Assembly: GCA_029558215.1 (NCBI GenBank)
Contig: JAKQFZ010000519.1
Location: 1 to 9,889, forward strand
Length of the DNA stretch: 9,889 nucleotides
Source: Candidatus Omnitrophota bacterium
GTDB lineage: Bacteria; Hinthialibacterota; Hinthialibacteria; JAKQFZ01
Direction of reading: 5' to 3'
Shown here: positions 1 through 7,307 of the stretch, piece after piece
How the letters are laid out: each line of letters starts with the position of its first letter
Numbering within the stretch: position 1 is the first letter of the stretch
Translations under genes and position numbers: made by a program
The notes under the pieces: model-generated
Database searches by the model: none
What the model saw: only the letters and a program-made list of their open reading frames with translations
What the model was told of the DNA's origin: nothing

Positions 1-1410
1 TGGCCAGCTCCGATTCCTTCTTTCCTGAACGGCATCGGTGCCCATTGGTTTCTTGACCAGCTCCCCCTGTTCAATCAGATCGGTCTGCTTTCCCTCCAGC
101 GCTTGGATCATCTCCCGTCCGAGTCTCTTCTTCTCATCTCGGAATCCTGGATTCCCAGCCAGATCGACGAGTTCCTTCGGATCGGTCTCCAGATCAAAGA
201 GTTGTTCCTGTGCGCCTTCGGTGTAGTAGATGTACTTCCATCTTCCATCCGTGATGCCGACTTGCTGACAGCCGGGCTCCCCTCTGGACATCAAGAACGG
301 CGCAGGAGCAACTTCTCCTCTTGAAAGTGCAACAAGGTTCTGACCGTCCACGCCCGCAGGAGCACTGCCACCCGCCGCTGCGAGCAATGTTGGAAGGACA
401 TCTGCCAGTGAGACAAGATTGCGGGACTTCGTTCCTTCACAGCGATTTTCCCAACAGTGAGGCATTCGCAGAACAAAAGGAATGTGCGCTGACGGCTCAT
501 GGAAGAATATCTTTGAGCCGGTGTGATGGTCACCGAGAAACTCACCGTGGTCGCTGGTGTAAAGCACAAGCGTATCTGCAAAGAGCCCAAGATCCTGAAG
601 CGCAGCAAAAACTCTACCCATGTTGTAGTCAATTTGAGTGATCAGCCCGTAATAGGCTGCCCGTGCCTCACGGATGATCTCTCGCGGCAGCAAATCATAG
701 CCCTGCTTCTGGCGAAAACGCTTGAAAGTTTCGGGACAACGATCATCCTCAGACCAGTCTCCAAACACAGGCTCGGGAATCGGAGAGTTTCGGTACATCG
801 AATAGTACGGTTCTGGCGGATCCAGAGGCGGATGCGGTTTTGAGAAAGAACACCACAGGAAGAACGGCACAGTTGGATCTCGACGTTCCCGAATATACTG
901 AACACATTGCTCGGCAGTCCACGATGTTAGCGTCTGACTCTCGGGAACCGTTGCCATGGCCGGATAGAGTTCGTTTTGACCCAGACCGTGGTGCATCGGC
1001 TGAGACAAGCAACCCGACCGGATCATTTCTCGATAGTAGTCTTCGGGCAGGATCATCTCATCAAAACCATGTCGTGCGCGCTGTGGCGTAAAGTGCATCT
1101 TCCCGATGGCTGCGGTTTGATATCCCAATTGCCTCAAATACGAAGGCAGCGTTTGCTCGCGTACCAGGACTTTGGAACTCGAACCATTGCCATACATGCC
1201 ATGCGTGAATACCGACTGACCGGTCATGATTGTGACCCGTGAGGGAACACACAAAGGGCAGTCCGCGTAGGCTGAAGTGAAACAGACGCCTTCATTGCAG
1301 AGATGATCGAAATGCGGTGTTCTCATGAACGAAGGCCCGGCTGATCCGGCAGTGTCGAAGCGCTGCTGGTCGGCTGTGATAAGCAAGATGTTCGGCTTCT
1401 CCTGAGACAT
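1..1410 (-). CDS. Formylglycine-type sulfatase (sulfatase family S1, AslA-like), 3' end beyond the window
   Basis: The minus strand reads without a stop from ATG at 1410-1408 to the window edge, giving 470 residues. A typical family length suggests only the last few codons are missing. The sulfatase signature CPLCVPSRVTIMTG lies at residues 51-64. Cys54 of C-x-P-S-R is the residue converted to formylglycine, the nucleophile for sulfate-ester hydrolysis. Other active-site residues are in place: Asp14-Gln15 near the N-terminus and Asp287-His288 (TSDHGE) as likely Ca2+ ligands, Lys104 and His106 (GKMH), His193 (SKPH) and Lys299. The start is supported by GGGAGG about 8 nt upstream. The N-terminus (MSQEKPNILL) has no signal peptide, so the enzyme appears cytoplasmic, acting on imported sulfated sugars or other sulfate esters. 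The substrate cannot be read from the sequence; a related phosphonate monoesterase or choline-sulfatase-like activity is possible. A maturase (FGE or anSME) would be needed and is not in the window. It is transcribed divergently from the membrane protein gene. Confidence 0.94.
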   Translation of the reverse strand, partial: MSQEKPNILLITADQQRFDTAGSAGPSFMRTPHFDHLCNEGVCFTSAYADCPLCVPSRVTIMTGQSVFTHGMYGNGSSSKVLVREQTLPSYLRQLGYQTAAIGKMHFTPQRARHGFDEMILPEDYYREMIRSGCLSQPMHHGLGQNELYPAMATVPESQTLTSWTAEQCVQYIRERRDPTVPFFLWCSFSKPHPPLDPPEPYYSMYRNSPIPEPVFGDWSEDDRCPETFKRFRQKQGYDLLPREIIREARAAYYGLITQIDYNMGRVFAALQDLGLFADTLVLYTSDHGEFLGDHHTGSKIFFHEPSAHIPFVLRMPHCWENRCEGTKSRNLVSLADVLPTLLAAAGGSAPAGVDGQNLVALSRGEVAPAPFLMSRGEPGCQQVGITDGRWKYIYYTEGAQEQLFDLETDPKELVDLAGNPGFRDEKKRLGREMIQALEGKQTDLIEQGELVKKPMGTDAVQERRNRSWP

Positions 1411-1535
1411 ACAAGATCCTCCCTGTTGTTGCCGTGCAGTACGCTGGGGACACTCGGTCTCTCAAATGCCCCCGTCACGGATCAAGATAGCACACAAACG
1501 ACTCAACAATGTAGAAGATATGATATGATATTCCG
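1411..1535. promoter_or_regulatory. Divergent intergenic region between sulfatase and membrane protein genes
   Basis: These 125 nt separate two divergent start codons and so must carry promoters for both. On the minus strand the ribosome binding site of the sulfatase (GGGAGG, about 1419-1424) is clear. I found no convincing -35/-10 pair for that gene. The plus-strand promoter is described separately. No small ORF or RNA gene is evident. Confidence 0.6.
1519..1529 (+). promoter_or_regulatory. Tandem -10 elements (extended -10 type) at a possibly leaderless gene
   Basis: TATGAT occurs twice in tandem, at 1519-1524 and 1524-1529. The second copy is preceded by TG plus one base (1521-1523), which makes an extended -10 element; such promoters tolerate the poor -35 seen here. 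Transcription starting 7 nt after the hexamer would begin at 1536, the A of the start codon. There is no Shine-Dalgarno sequence before that codon, which fits a leaderless transcript. Promoter strength and exact start are inferred. Confidence 0.45.
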
Positions 1536-3308
1536 ATGAATCGGTTCTCAACATGGAAGGGTATCCCAAGCGCGATTGTGATGTCTCTGCTCTATATCGC
1601 GCAAAGGCTTTGGGTGAGTCTCTCGGGAAGATGTCTGCTGGACTCCGACGAAGGCATTGTCCTTATCGCGGCCAACGACATCTTGCACGGTCAACTACCC
1701 GTTTTCTTCTATGGACAGGACTACCTGGGCAGTTTTCAGAGTTTTGCCGCGGTTCCTTTTGTCACAGTTCTCGGAGTGACTCCACTGGCTTTGCGACTGA
1801 CTGCCATTTTCGAAGGCGTCGCATTGCTTTGGATCTGGCGATGGATTCTCCGCAAGTGGGGGTCCCCGGAAATCTGGGTGTTGTTTGCGCTCCTTTTGGT
1901 TTTCGCCCCGGAGTTCGCCACCGTCTGGACGCTTCGATCGCGGGGTGGCATTGAGACGCTCTTGCTTGGTTCCCTTTGGATTGCCTCTCTGACAACCATT
2001 CTCAGCACCGACAGAGTTTCCAGTTTCCATTGGTTTCGTCTGGGCTTGTTGACAGGAATTGCCTGGTGGACGAGCCAACTGACGGTGTTCTTCATCGCTG
2101 CAGGTCTGCCTCTTCTTCTTCTGACGCGATCTGGACGGAGTCGGATGACTCAGTTAGATACGGCTGAGCATTGCGAGACAGGTCTCCCGGACTGGGCTCT
2201 GGGGATCCTCTACCTTCTCAGTATCGGTCTGCTCGCTGCCCGTGGCACTGTGCCCTACCGATCCCCGATGAGTGCAGTGCTTTTGAAGCACCGCAGTACA
2301 TTGATTGGACTGTGTTCTGTCACTCTCTTCGTCTACCTTATCTGGGCGACTGTGCGACGCAGAAAGCCTTGGCCACTTCTGTTGGGAACAGGAACTCTGC
2401 TCGGATACCTTCCTGTGCTCTCTGTGGTCTTGGTGAAAGAGAGTCTCTACAACACCACGGCAATCAACAGGGCAACGCGATTTTGGAGTCATCTGATGTC
2501 GCACCTTCTGATTGCAGGTGGCTCCCTTGTTGGGCTCCAGTCCGAAACGCTTGAGCGACTTGCGATGCCACTCCCCCTTATCGTTTTTGTCGTTGGAGTC
2601 TATGCGGCGGCGATCCTCCTTTTCTATCTGGATCTCACTCAGATGCTCCGTCGAAAGCAGCCTCTGGGTCTTCTGAATCTGTTTCTTGCGGGGGCGGTGC
2701 CGATAGGTCTTCTGATTTTCACACATGTTGAGTCCCGTTCCTATGTCCCACCGCGCTATGCTCTGTATCCTGTTTTTCTCATGACTTTGATGGTGGCGGG
2801 ACTCTTCCTGAACATCCGTCACGTTTCGCGTGTGATGGGTTGGCTGTTGCTCGCCGCCTTTCTTGCGACAAACTGTGTCAGCGTCTATCAACGTCAAGCA
2901 CATCCTGTCATCAGGACAACCATGGTGGCTGAGACCGATCAGGTGATCCTTGACTTTCTGAAGGAAAGGGGTATCTCCGCAGCCTGTACGAGTCTGGATT
3001 CGCCCGATTCAGGCTACTGGAACGCCTACCGCTTGAGCGCCAGTTCCGGAGACACTATTTTTATTCATCCAATTCTCCACATGCCGCGCATTGAACGCTA
3101 TCGGGCTGCTTTGGAGCGGGCGGAGCATTGTGCGATACTCACTCCTGATCCGGAAAGGACGGAAGTCGTTTTTCAGCGGAACAATATCAACTACAGCCGA
3201 TTCGATCACGGCGGCATGACAGTTCTCTGTGACTTTGACAAAACCCATGTGGATCGGCTTAAGCTGATTGACTACCGTCGTTCGCTTCGGGAAGAGCGAA
3301 CGCGATAG
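1536..3308 (+). CDS. Polytopic membrane glycosyltransferase-like protein (GT-C fold, GT39/ArnT-like)
   Basis: The protein has 590 residues with about 12-13 hydrophobic segments, roughly at residues 11-30, 84-106, 113-131, 141-155, 168-196, 220-236, 255-272, 278-300, 320-334, 347-366, 380-396, 411-426 and 432-450. After the first segment comes an acidic DSDEG motif (36-40) and then YGQDYLGSFQSF (59-70). This resembles the first large loop of GT-C enzymes, where an Asp/Glu is catalytic and a polyprenyl-phosphate-linked sugar is the donor. RGGIE (136-140) and RSYVPPRYALYP (401-412) are also typical of this superfamily. The last about 130 residues form a soluble domain, probably outside the membrane. 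The likely role is transfer of a lipid-linked sugar onto a cell-envelope acceptor; donor and acceptor are unknown. ATG 1536 is the first possible ATG, because an in-frame TGA lies at 1521-1523. There is no ribosome binding site. The gene stands alone and could instead be an uncharacterised membrane protein of the same fold. Confidence 0.75.
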   Translation: MNRFSTWKGIPSAIVMSLLYIAQRLWVSLSGRCLLDSDEGIVLIAANDILHGQLPVFFYGQDYLGSFQSFAAVPFVTVLGVTPLALRLTAIFEGVALLWIWRWILRKWGSPEIWVLFALLLVFAPEFATVWTLRSRGGIETLLLGSLWIASLTTILSTDRVSSFHWFRLGLLTGIAWWTSQLTVFFIAAGLPLLLLTRSGRSRMTQLDTAEHCETGLPDWALGILYLLSIGLLAARGTVPYRSPMSAVLLKHRSTLIGLCSVTLFVYLIWATVRRRKPWPLLLGTGTLLGYLPVLSVVLVKESLYNTTAINRATRFWSHLMSHLLIAGGSLVGLQSETLERLAMPLPLIVFVVGVYAAAILLFYLDLTQMLRRKQPLGLLNLFLAGAVPIGLLIFTHVESRSYVPPRYALYPVFLMTLMVAGLFLNIRHVSRVMGWLLLAAFLATNCVSVYQRQAHPVIRTTMVAETDQVILDFLKERGISAACTSLDSPDSGYWNAYRLSASSGDTIFIHPILHMPRIERYRAALERAEHCAILTPDPERTEVVFQRNNINYSRFDHGGMTVLCDFDKTHVDRLKLIDYRRSLREERTR

Positions 3309-3318
3309 CACGCTCTTC
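3279..3318 (+). other. Two mutually exclusive hairpins over the stop codon of the membrane protein gene
   Basis: Hairpin 1 pairs CGTTCGCT (3279-3286) with AGCGAACG (3295-3302), eight perfect base pairs with an 8-nt loop. Hairpin 2 pairs GAAGAGCG (3291-3298) with CGCTCTTC (3311-3318), eight perfect base pairs with a 12-nt loop that holds the TAG stop codon (3306-3308). They share bases 3295-3298, so only one can form at a time. No T-run follows either, so a standard intrinsic terminator is not supported. A role in transcript end formation, mRNA stability or translation-dependent switching is inference. Confidence 0.5.
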
Positions 3319-3320
3319 AG

Positions 3321-3349
3321 TTGACGGAATTCGGGCGGTCTGTTCTGAT
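3321..3349 (+). promoter_or_regulatory. Promoter candidate for the polX-nth-PPK2 operon
   Basis: TTGACG (3321-3326) matches the sigma-70 -35 consensus at five of six bases. Exactly 17 nt later lies TCTGAT (3344-3349), matching four of six bases and preceded by TG plus one base (3341-3343), an extended -10 arrangement. Transcription would start near 3356, giving a leader of about 60 nt before polX. An inverted repeat GTTCTG (3342-3347) / CAGAAC (3361-3366) brackets the -10 and start site and could be an operator. Function is inferred from sequence match only. Confidence 0.5.
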
Positions 3350-3414
3350 AGGACGGCAACCAGAACGTTGGCTGTGCGCCCAGGCAGGTCAGTTGGATAG
3401 CGCGAGGCTTCTTC

Positions 3415-5151
3415 ATGGATCGTGAATCTGTAATCGCAATTCTGGATGAGATTGCCATCCTGCTCGAGCTGAAGGGTGAGAATCCCTTCAAGTCGCGCGC
3501 TTATTCGAATGCAGCGCGTGCCTTGGAAGCGGATGGCAGGGATATTTCGCAGTTGGTTGTGTCGGGGGAACTTGGCAAAGTCAACGGGATTGGAGCTGGT
3601 CTGACCGAGAAAATCACGGAACTCGTTCAGACGGGAAAACTTGCTTACTACCTGCAACTCAAATCGGAGATTCCTGATGGAGTGCTGGAGATATTGCGTG
3701 TGCCTGGAATGGGTCCGAAGAAAGTTCGTGCGGTCTATACCGAACTTGGAGTGGACTCTCTGGGGAGTCTGGAATATGCCTGTCGGGAGAACCGCCTTGT
3801 CACCCTTCCCGGTTTTGGCTCAAAGACGCAACAGAAAGTTCTTGAAGGGATCGAAAGGCTCAAGAAGTTTCGGGAACGACATCTCCTGGACATGGCTCTG
3901 ATCGAGGCGGGGAGACTTGCCGACTATATCCGACAGAGTCCGAACGCGACCCGGGTCGAGATCGCAGGCAGTCTGCGCCGCAGACGAGAGACGATCAAAG
4001 ATGTTGATATTCTGGTCACCGCCGTAAATCCAGAAGCCGTGATGAATCATTTCGTCGCGTATCCTGAAGTCGAAACGGTTACAGGACATGGGGAAACCAA
4101 GAGCAGCATAGTACTCAACACGGGCATCAACGCCGATCTTCGAGTCGTTCGACAGGATCAGTTTGCCTATGCGCTTCACCACTTCACGGGCAGTCGTGAA
4201 CACAACACGGAGATGCGCTCCCGTGCCAGGAAGATGGGGCTGAAGATGAACGAATATGGGCTGTTTAAGGATGACGAACAGCCGATTGAATGCGCGGATG
4301 AACAGTCGCTTTTCCAAGAACTCGGTCTTCAGTACATCCCGCCGGAACTGCGTGAGAACACCGGCGAGATCGAAGCAGCTGAACGAGGTGAGATTCCCAC
4401 GCTGATTGAACCAGGCGACGTGCGTGGCATCTTTCATGTGCATTCCAACTACAGCGATGGTTCGATGACGCTGGAGCGCATTGCAGCGATCGGACGATCA
4501 CTGGGCTATGAATACGTTGGAATTGCAGACCATAGCCAATCGGCGCGTTACGCGCACGGACTGGAACCTGAACGCGTCATTGAGCAGCATCGGGAGATAG
4601 ATGAAGTCAACAAGGGTGCGGATGGGTTCAGACTCCTGAAGGGGATTGAGTCGGACATTCTGAAGGATGGAAGTCTGGACTATTCAGATGACATACTCGA
4701 GCAATTCGATTTCGTCATCGCGTCGGTTCACAGCAACTTCAATCTGTCCGAAAGAGAAATGACCGAGCGCATTCTCAAGGCATTGAGAAATCCTTTTGTC
4801 ACGATGCTCGGACATCCCACAGGCAGACTTCTGCTGGCGCGTGAGCCTTACCCTGTTGATCTGGAAGCGGTGCTGGAATGTGCTGCCGAGAACGGTGTTG
4901 CGGTGGAGATCAATGCCAACCCACACCGCCTTGATCTGGATTGGATTCACTGCAAACGGGCGAAAGCCCTGGGTGTGCGTATCGCCATCTGTCCCGACGC
5001 TCATGATGAAGAAGGTTTTGAGGACACCGCCTACGGTGTGGCGGTGGCGCGAAGAGGATGGTTGGAAAGAAGCGATATCATCAACACGATGGCACTGACG
5101 GAGGTCACAGCATGGCTGCAAAGACAAAGATCAGCAAAGACCACAAGGTAG
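3415..5151 (+). CDS. polX: PolX-family DNA polymerase with C-terminal PHP exonuclease domain
   Basis: At 578 residues it matches the usual bacterial PolX length (about 570). The N-terminal 8-kDa/helix-hairpin-helix region spans about 1-150, with hairpin motifs at GIGAG (58-62), VPGMGPKK (96-103) and LPGFGSK (131-137). The nucleotidyltransferase core follows: GSLRR (185-189), catalytic Asp196 and Asp198 (DVD), third Asp241, and the HFTGS sugar-selecting loop (256-260). The PHP domain (about 338-570) keeps all nine expected metal ligands: His341, His343, Asp348, His373, Glu412, His439, His467, Asp528 and His530. It should therefore be an active 3'-5' exonuclease and possibly an AP endonuclease. 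Known family members fill short gaps in base-excision repair in the cytoplasm. GAGG (3404-3407) lies 7 nt before the ATG. It is the first gene of an operon; its end overlaps nth. Confidence 0.96.
   Translation: MDRESVIAILDEIAILLELKGENPFKSRAYSNAARALEADGRDISQLVVSGELGKVNGIGAGLTEKITELVQTGKLAYYLQLKSEIPDGVLEILRVPGMGPKKVRAVYTELGVDSLGSLEYACRENRLVTLPGFGSKTQQKVLEGIERLKKFRERHLLDMALIEAGRLADYIRQSPNATRVEIAGSLRRRRETIKDVDILVTAVNPEAVMNHFVAYPEVETVTGHGETKSSIVLNTGINADLRVVRQDQFAYALHHFTGSREHNTEMRSRARKMGLKMNEYGLFKDDEQPIECADEQSLFQELGLQYIPPELRENTGEIEAAERGEIPTLIEPGDVRGIFHVHSNYSDGSMTLERIAAIGRSLGYEYVGIADHSQSARYAHGLEPERVIEQHREIDEVNKGADGFRLLKGIESDILKDGSLDYSDDILEQFDFVIASVHSNFNLSEREMTERILKALRNPFVTMLGHPTGRLLLAREPYPVDLEAVLECAAENGVAVEINANPHRLDLDWIHCKRAKALGVRIAICPDAHDEEGFEDTAYGVAVARRGWLERSDIINTMALTEVTAWLQRQRSAKTTR
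5100..5105 (+). promoter_or_regulatory. Ribosome binding site of nth, inside the polX coding region
   Basis: GGAGGT ends 6 nt before ATG 5112. It decides the start of nth: a more upstream in-frame ATG at 5058 has no such site and would add 18 residues not seen in endonuclease III. Its position inside polX suggests translational coupling. Confidence 0.8.
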
Positions 5152-5765
5152 AGCAGATTCTGGCGCTGCTTCAGAAACACTACCCGGATGCCCGGTGTCA
5201 TCTCAATTTCAAGAATGCCCTGGAGTTGCTTATCGGGACGATTCTTGCCGCCCAATGTACAGATGCTCGAGTAAATCTGGTGACCCCCAGTCTTTTTCGG
5301 AAGTATCCCAACGCCAAGGCGTTTGCTGATGCGGATGAGGAAACCCTCCAAGACGAAATTCGCTCCACTGGATTCTTTCGCAACAAGGCCAAGTCAATCC
5401 GTCACTGTTGTCAGGCATTGGTGGCGCAGTACGGTGGAGAGGTTCCCTCGGACATGAAGAGTCTTTCGGCACTGTCAGGGGTTGGGAGAAAGACGGCAAA
5501 CGTGGTTCTGGGCAACTACTACGGCAAGCCTGCAATCATTGTGGACACGCACATGCTTCGAGTGGCACAGCGTCTTGGCCTGACAAAAGAGACAGATCCG
5601 ACCCGAATGGAGATGAGTCTTCTGAAGATCATCCCAGACAAACAGCAGACTCTTTTTTCAAATCGCATTGGTGAGCACGGCAGAACGATCTGCCAGGCCA
5701 GAAAACCCAAGTGCGAGGAGTGTTTCCTGAAAGACTTGTGCACGTTCTACGCAAAGAAATCGTAG
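5112..5765 (+). CDS. nth: Endonuclease III (DNA glycosylase/AP lyase)
   Basis: The protein has 217 residues, close to E. coli Nth (211). It removes oxidised or ring-opened pyrimidines from DNA and nicks the abasic site by beta-elimination, starting base-excision repair. The helix-hairpin-helix LSGVGRKTAN is at 121-130 with catalytic Lys127. The catalytic Asp is Asp145 in VDTH. Four cysteines (194, 201, 204, 210) keep the exact C-x6-C-x2-C-x5-C spacing that binds the [4Fe-4S] cluster. The DNA-interacting stretch LAAQCTD is at 45-51. The gene overlaps the end of polX by 40 nt in another frame and is followed 28 nt later by the PPK2 gene. All catalytic and cluster residues are intact, so it should be active. 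MutY is excluded by length and by the absence of its extra C-terminal domain. Confidence 0.97.
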   Translation: MAAKTKISKDHKVEQILALLQKHYPDARCHLNFKNALELLIGTILAAQCTDARVNLVTPSLFRKYPNAKAFADADEETLQDEIRSTGFFRNKAKSIRHCCQALVAQYGGEVPSDMKSLSALSGVGRKTANVVLGNYYGKPAIIVDTHMLRVAQRLGLTKETDPTRMEMSLLKIIPDKQQTLFSNRIGEHGRTICQARKPKCEECFLKDLCTFYAKKS

Positions 5766-5793
5766 GGTCTGTTGACCCAAGGAGGATGTTTCC

Positions 5794-7287
5794 ATGCTGG
5801 ACAATCTGGATCTATCGCGAGAAGTCTCCAAAGCCGACTACAAGGAAGCCAAGGATCAACTGGAGTTGATCCTGCCGGCGCTACAACGCAAGGCCAAGGA
5901 AATGCAGGTTCCGGTGATCATCATCTTTGAAGGATGGAGTGCAGCGGGTAAGGGAACGCTGATCAACCAACTCATCCTTCCCCTGGATCCTCGTGGATTC
6001 AATGTTTCCAGCACGCTTGCTCCGACAGTCGAAGAAACCATGAGACCGTTTCTGTGGCGATTCTGGAATCGCATTCCCGCCAGTGGCAGGATAGCAATCT
6101 TCGACCGCAGTTGGTACCGGCATGTCCTGAGCGAACGCATGAGCGGAAGACTCAGGGGCACGGAACTTCAACAGGCGTATGAAGACATTCGTTCCTTCGA
6201 GCGTCAGTTGACGGATGGCGGCTATGTCATCATCAAGTTCTTCCTGCACATCTCGAAGCAGGAACAGAAAAAGCGCTTCTCAAAGTTGCAGGGTACCGCG
6301 GCAACCAAGTGGCGTGTCACCTCAGACGATCTGAAACAGAACAAACAGTACGACAAGTATCTCTCGGCGCTAGAGGATATGCTTGCCGAGAGTGATTCTG
6401 ACTACGCGCCTTGGACGGTTGTCGAATCACATGATCAGCGATTTGCGACGCTCAAGATATTCAACACTGTGGTCTCCGCATTGGAGTCGAGAATGGAGAA
6501 AACTCAGCCGGTGGAAAAACCAAAACCGACGCGAGGCAAAAAACGCAGTCTTCCGGCAGCCTTGGACGCAAGCGTTCTCGATACCGTAGACCTTTCGGTT
6601 GAAGTGGATCGCGAAACCTATGACCAAAGAATCAAGAAGCGTCAAGCGCGGCTGCGTGAGCTGGAGCACGAGATCTATGTGAAGCGTCTTCCTGTTGTCT
6701 TGGTGTACGAAGGATGGGATGCGGCGGGTAAGGGGGGAAACATTCGTCGGGTCACGCAGAACCTCGATCCGAGAGGTTATGAGGTGGTTCCAATTGCCGC
6801 ACCCAATGATATCGAACGCGCACATCACTATCTCTGGCGATTTTGGACACAGATTCCCAAAGCCGGTCACATCGCCATTTTTGACCGCTCCTGGTACGGT
6901 CGAGTCCTGGTCGAACGGGTCGAGGGTTTCTGTTCTGAGCATGAGTGGAAGAGGGCTTTTCGGGAGATCAACGAGATGGAGCACCATCTGACCAATTTCG
7001 GTACCGTGCTCCTGAAATTCTGGCTCCACATTGACAGCGAAGAACAACTTAGGCGTTTTAAGGAACGAGAGCAGTTGGAGCATAAAAAGTGGAAAATCAC
7101 CGAAGAGGACTGGCGTAACCGTGACCGATGGGACACCTACAAGACAGCCGTGGAGGAGATGCTCTTCCGCACCAGCACGCCTCATGCGCCCTGGACAATT
7201 GTTGAGTCCAACTGCAAATGGTTCGCTCGACTTAAGGTTCTGGACACTGTCATCGAAGCCATCGAGAAGAGTTTGCCCAAGGGGTAG
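5794..7287 (+). CDS. pap: Two-domain PPK2-family polyphosphate:AMP phosphotransferase
   Basis: The protein has 497 residues and two tandem PPK2 domains, as in class II PPK2/PAP enzymes, which are of similar size. These transfer phosphate from polyphosphate to AMP to form ADP. Domain 1 (about 1-235) has Walker A GWSAAGKG (47-54) and Walker B FDRSWY (103-108). Domain 2 (about 265-497) has GWDAAGKG (307-314) and FDRSWY (363-368). The two sets are exactly 260 residues apart, so the domains are internal repeats, joined by a basic Lys/Pro/Thr-rich linker near 238-252. Only domain 2 keeps the Asp of the G-x-D-x-x-G-K motif; domain 1 has Ser49 there. Domain 2 is therefore the likely catalytic half. 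GGAGG (5781-5785) lies 8 nt before the ATG. The gene closes the polX-nth operon. Activity on ADP or GDP instead of AMP cannot be excluded. Confidence 0.92.
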   Translation: MLDNLDLSREVSKADYKEAKDQLELILPALQRKAKEMQVPVIIIFEGWSAAGKGTLINQLILPLDPRGFNVSSTLAPTVEETMRPFLWRFWNRIPASGRIAIFDRSWYRHVLSERMSGRLRGTELQQAYEDIRSFERQLTDGGYVIIKFFLHISKQEQKKRFSKLQGTAATKWRVTSDDLKQNKQYDKYLSALEDMLAESDSDYAPWTVVESHDQRFATLKIFNTVVSALESRMEKTQPVEKPKPTRGKKRSLPAALDASVLDTVDLSVEVDRETYDQRIKKRQARLRELEHEIYVKRLPVVLVYEGWDAAGKGGNIRRVTQNLDPRGYEVVPIAAPNDIERAHHYLWRFWTQIPKAGHIAIFDRSWYGRVLVERVEGFCSEHEWKRAFREINEMEHHLTNFGTVLLKFWLHIDSEEQLRRFKEREQLEHKKWKITEEDWRNRDRWDTYKTAVEEMLFRTSTPHAPWTIVESNCKWFARLKVLDTVIEAIEKSLPKG

Positions 7288-7288
7288 A

Positions 7289-7307
7289 GGCAGGTCTGAG
7301 ACTTGCC
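7289..7307 (+). terminator. Hairpin just after the PPK2 gene, possible terminator
   Basis: GGCAGGTC (7289-7296) pairs with GACTTGCC (7300-7307) through eight pairs, one of them G-U, around a 3-nt TGA loop. It begins one base after the stop codon, the usual place for an operon end. No U-tract follows, so efficiency as an intrinsic terminator is doubtful. Confidence 0.4.

Noticed and set aside
321..1242. Several plus-strand and minus-strand ORFs of 60-113 codons across 38-1252
   Set aside because: All are out-of-frame shadows of the minus-strand sulfatase, whose frame carries every catalytic motif.
2154..2903. 249-codon antisense ORF inside the membrane protein gene
   Set aside because: It lies wholly opposite a gene with clear membrane-protein features. 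Its translation is rich in Gln, Arg, His and Lys without any motif, as expected of a complement of hydrophobic codons, and it has no ribosome binding site.
5058..5111. Longer nth start at ATG 5058
   Set aside because: It has no ribosome binding site and adds residues foreign to the family. ATG 5112 has GGAGGT at ideal spacing.
6427..7185. 252-codon antisense ORF inside the PPK2 gene
   Set aside because: It is opposite the conserved second PPK2 domain, has no recognisable family features, and is explained by codon bias of the real gene.
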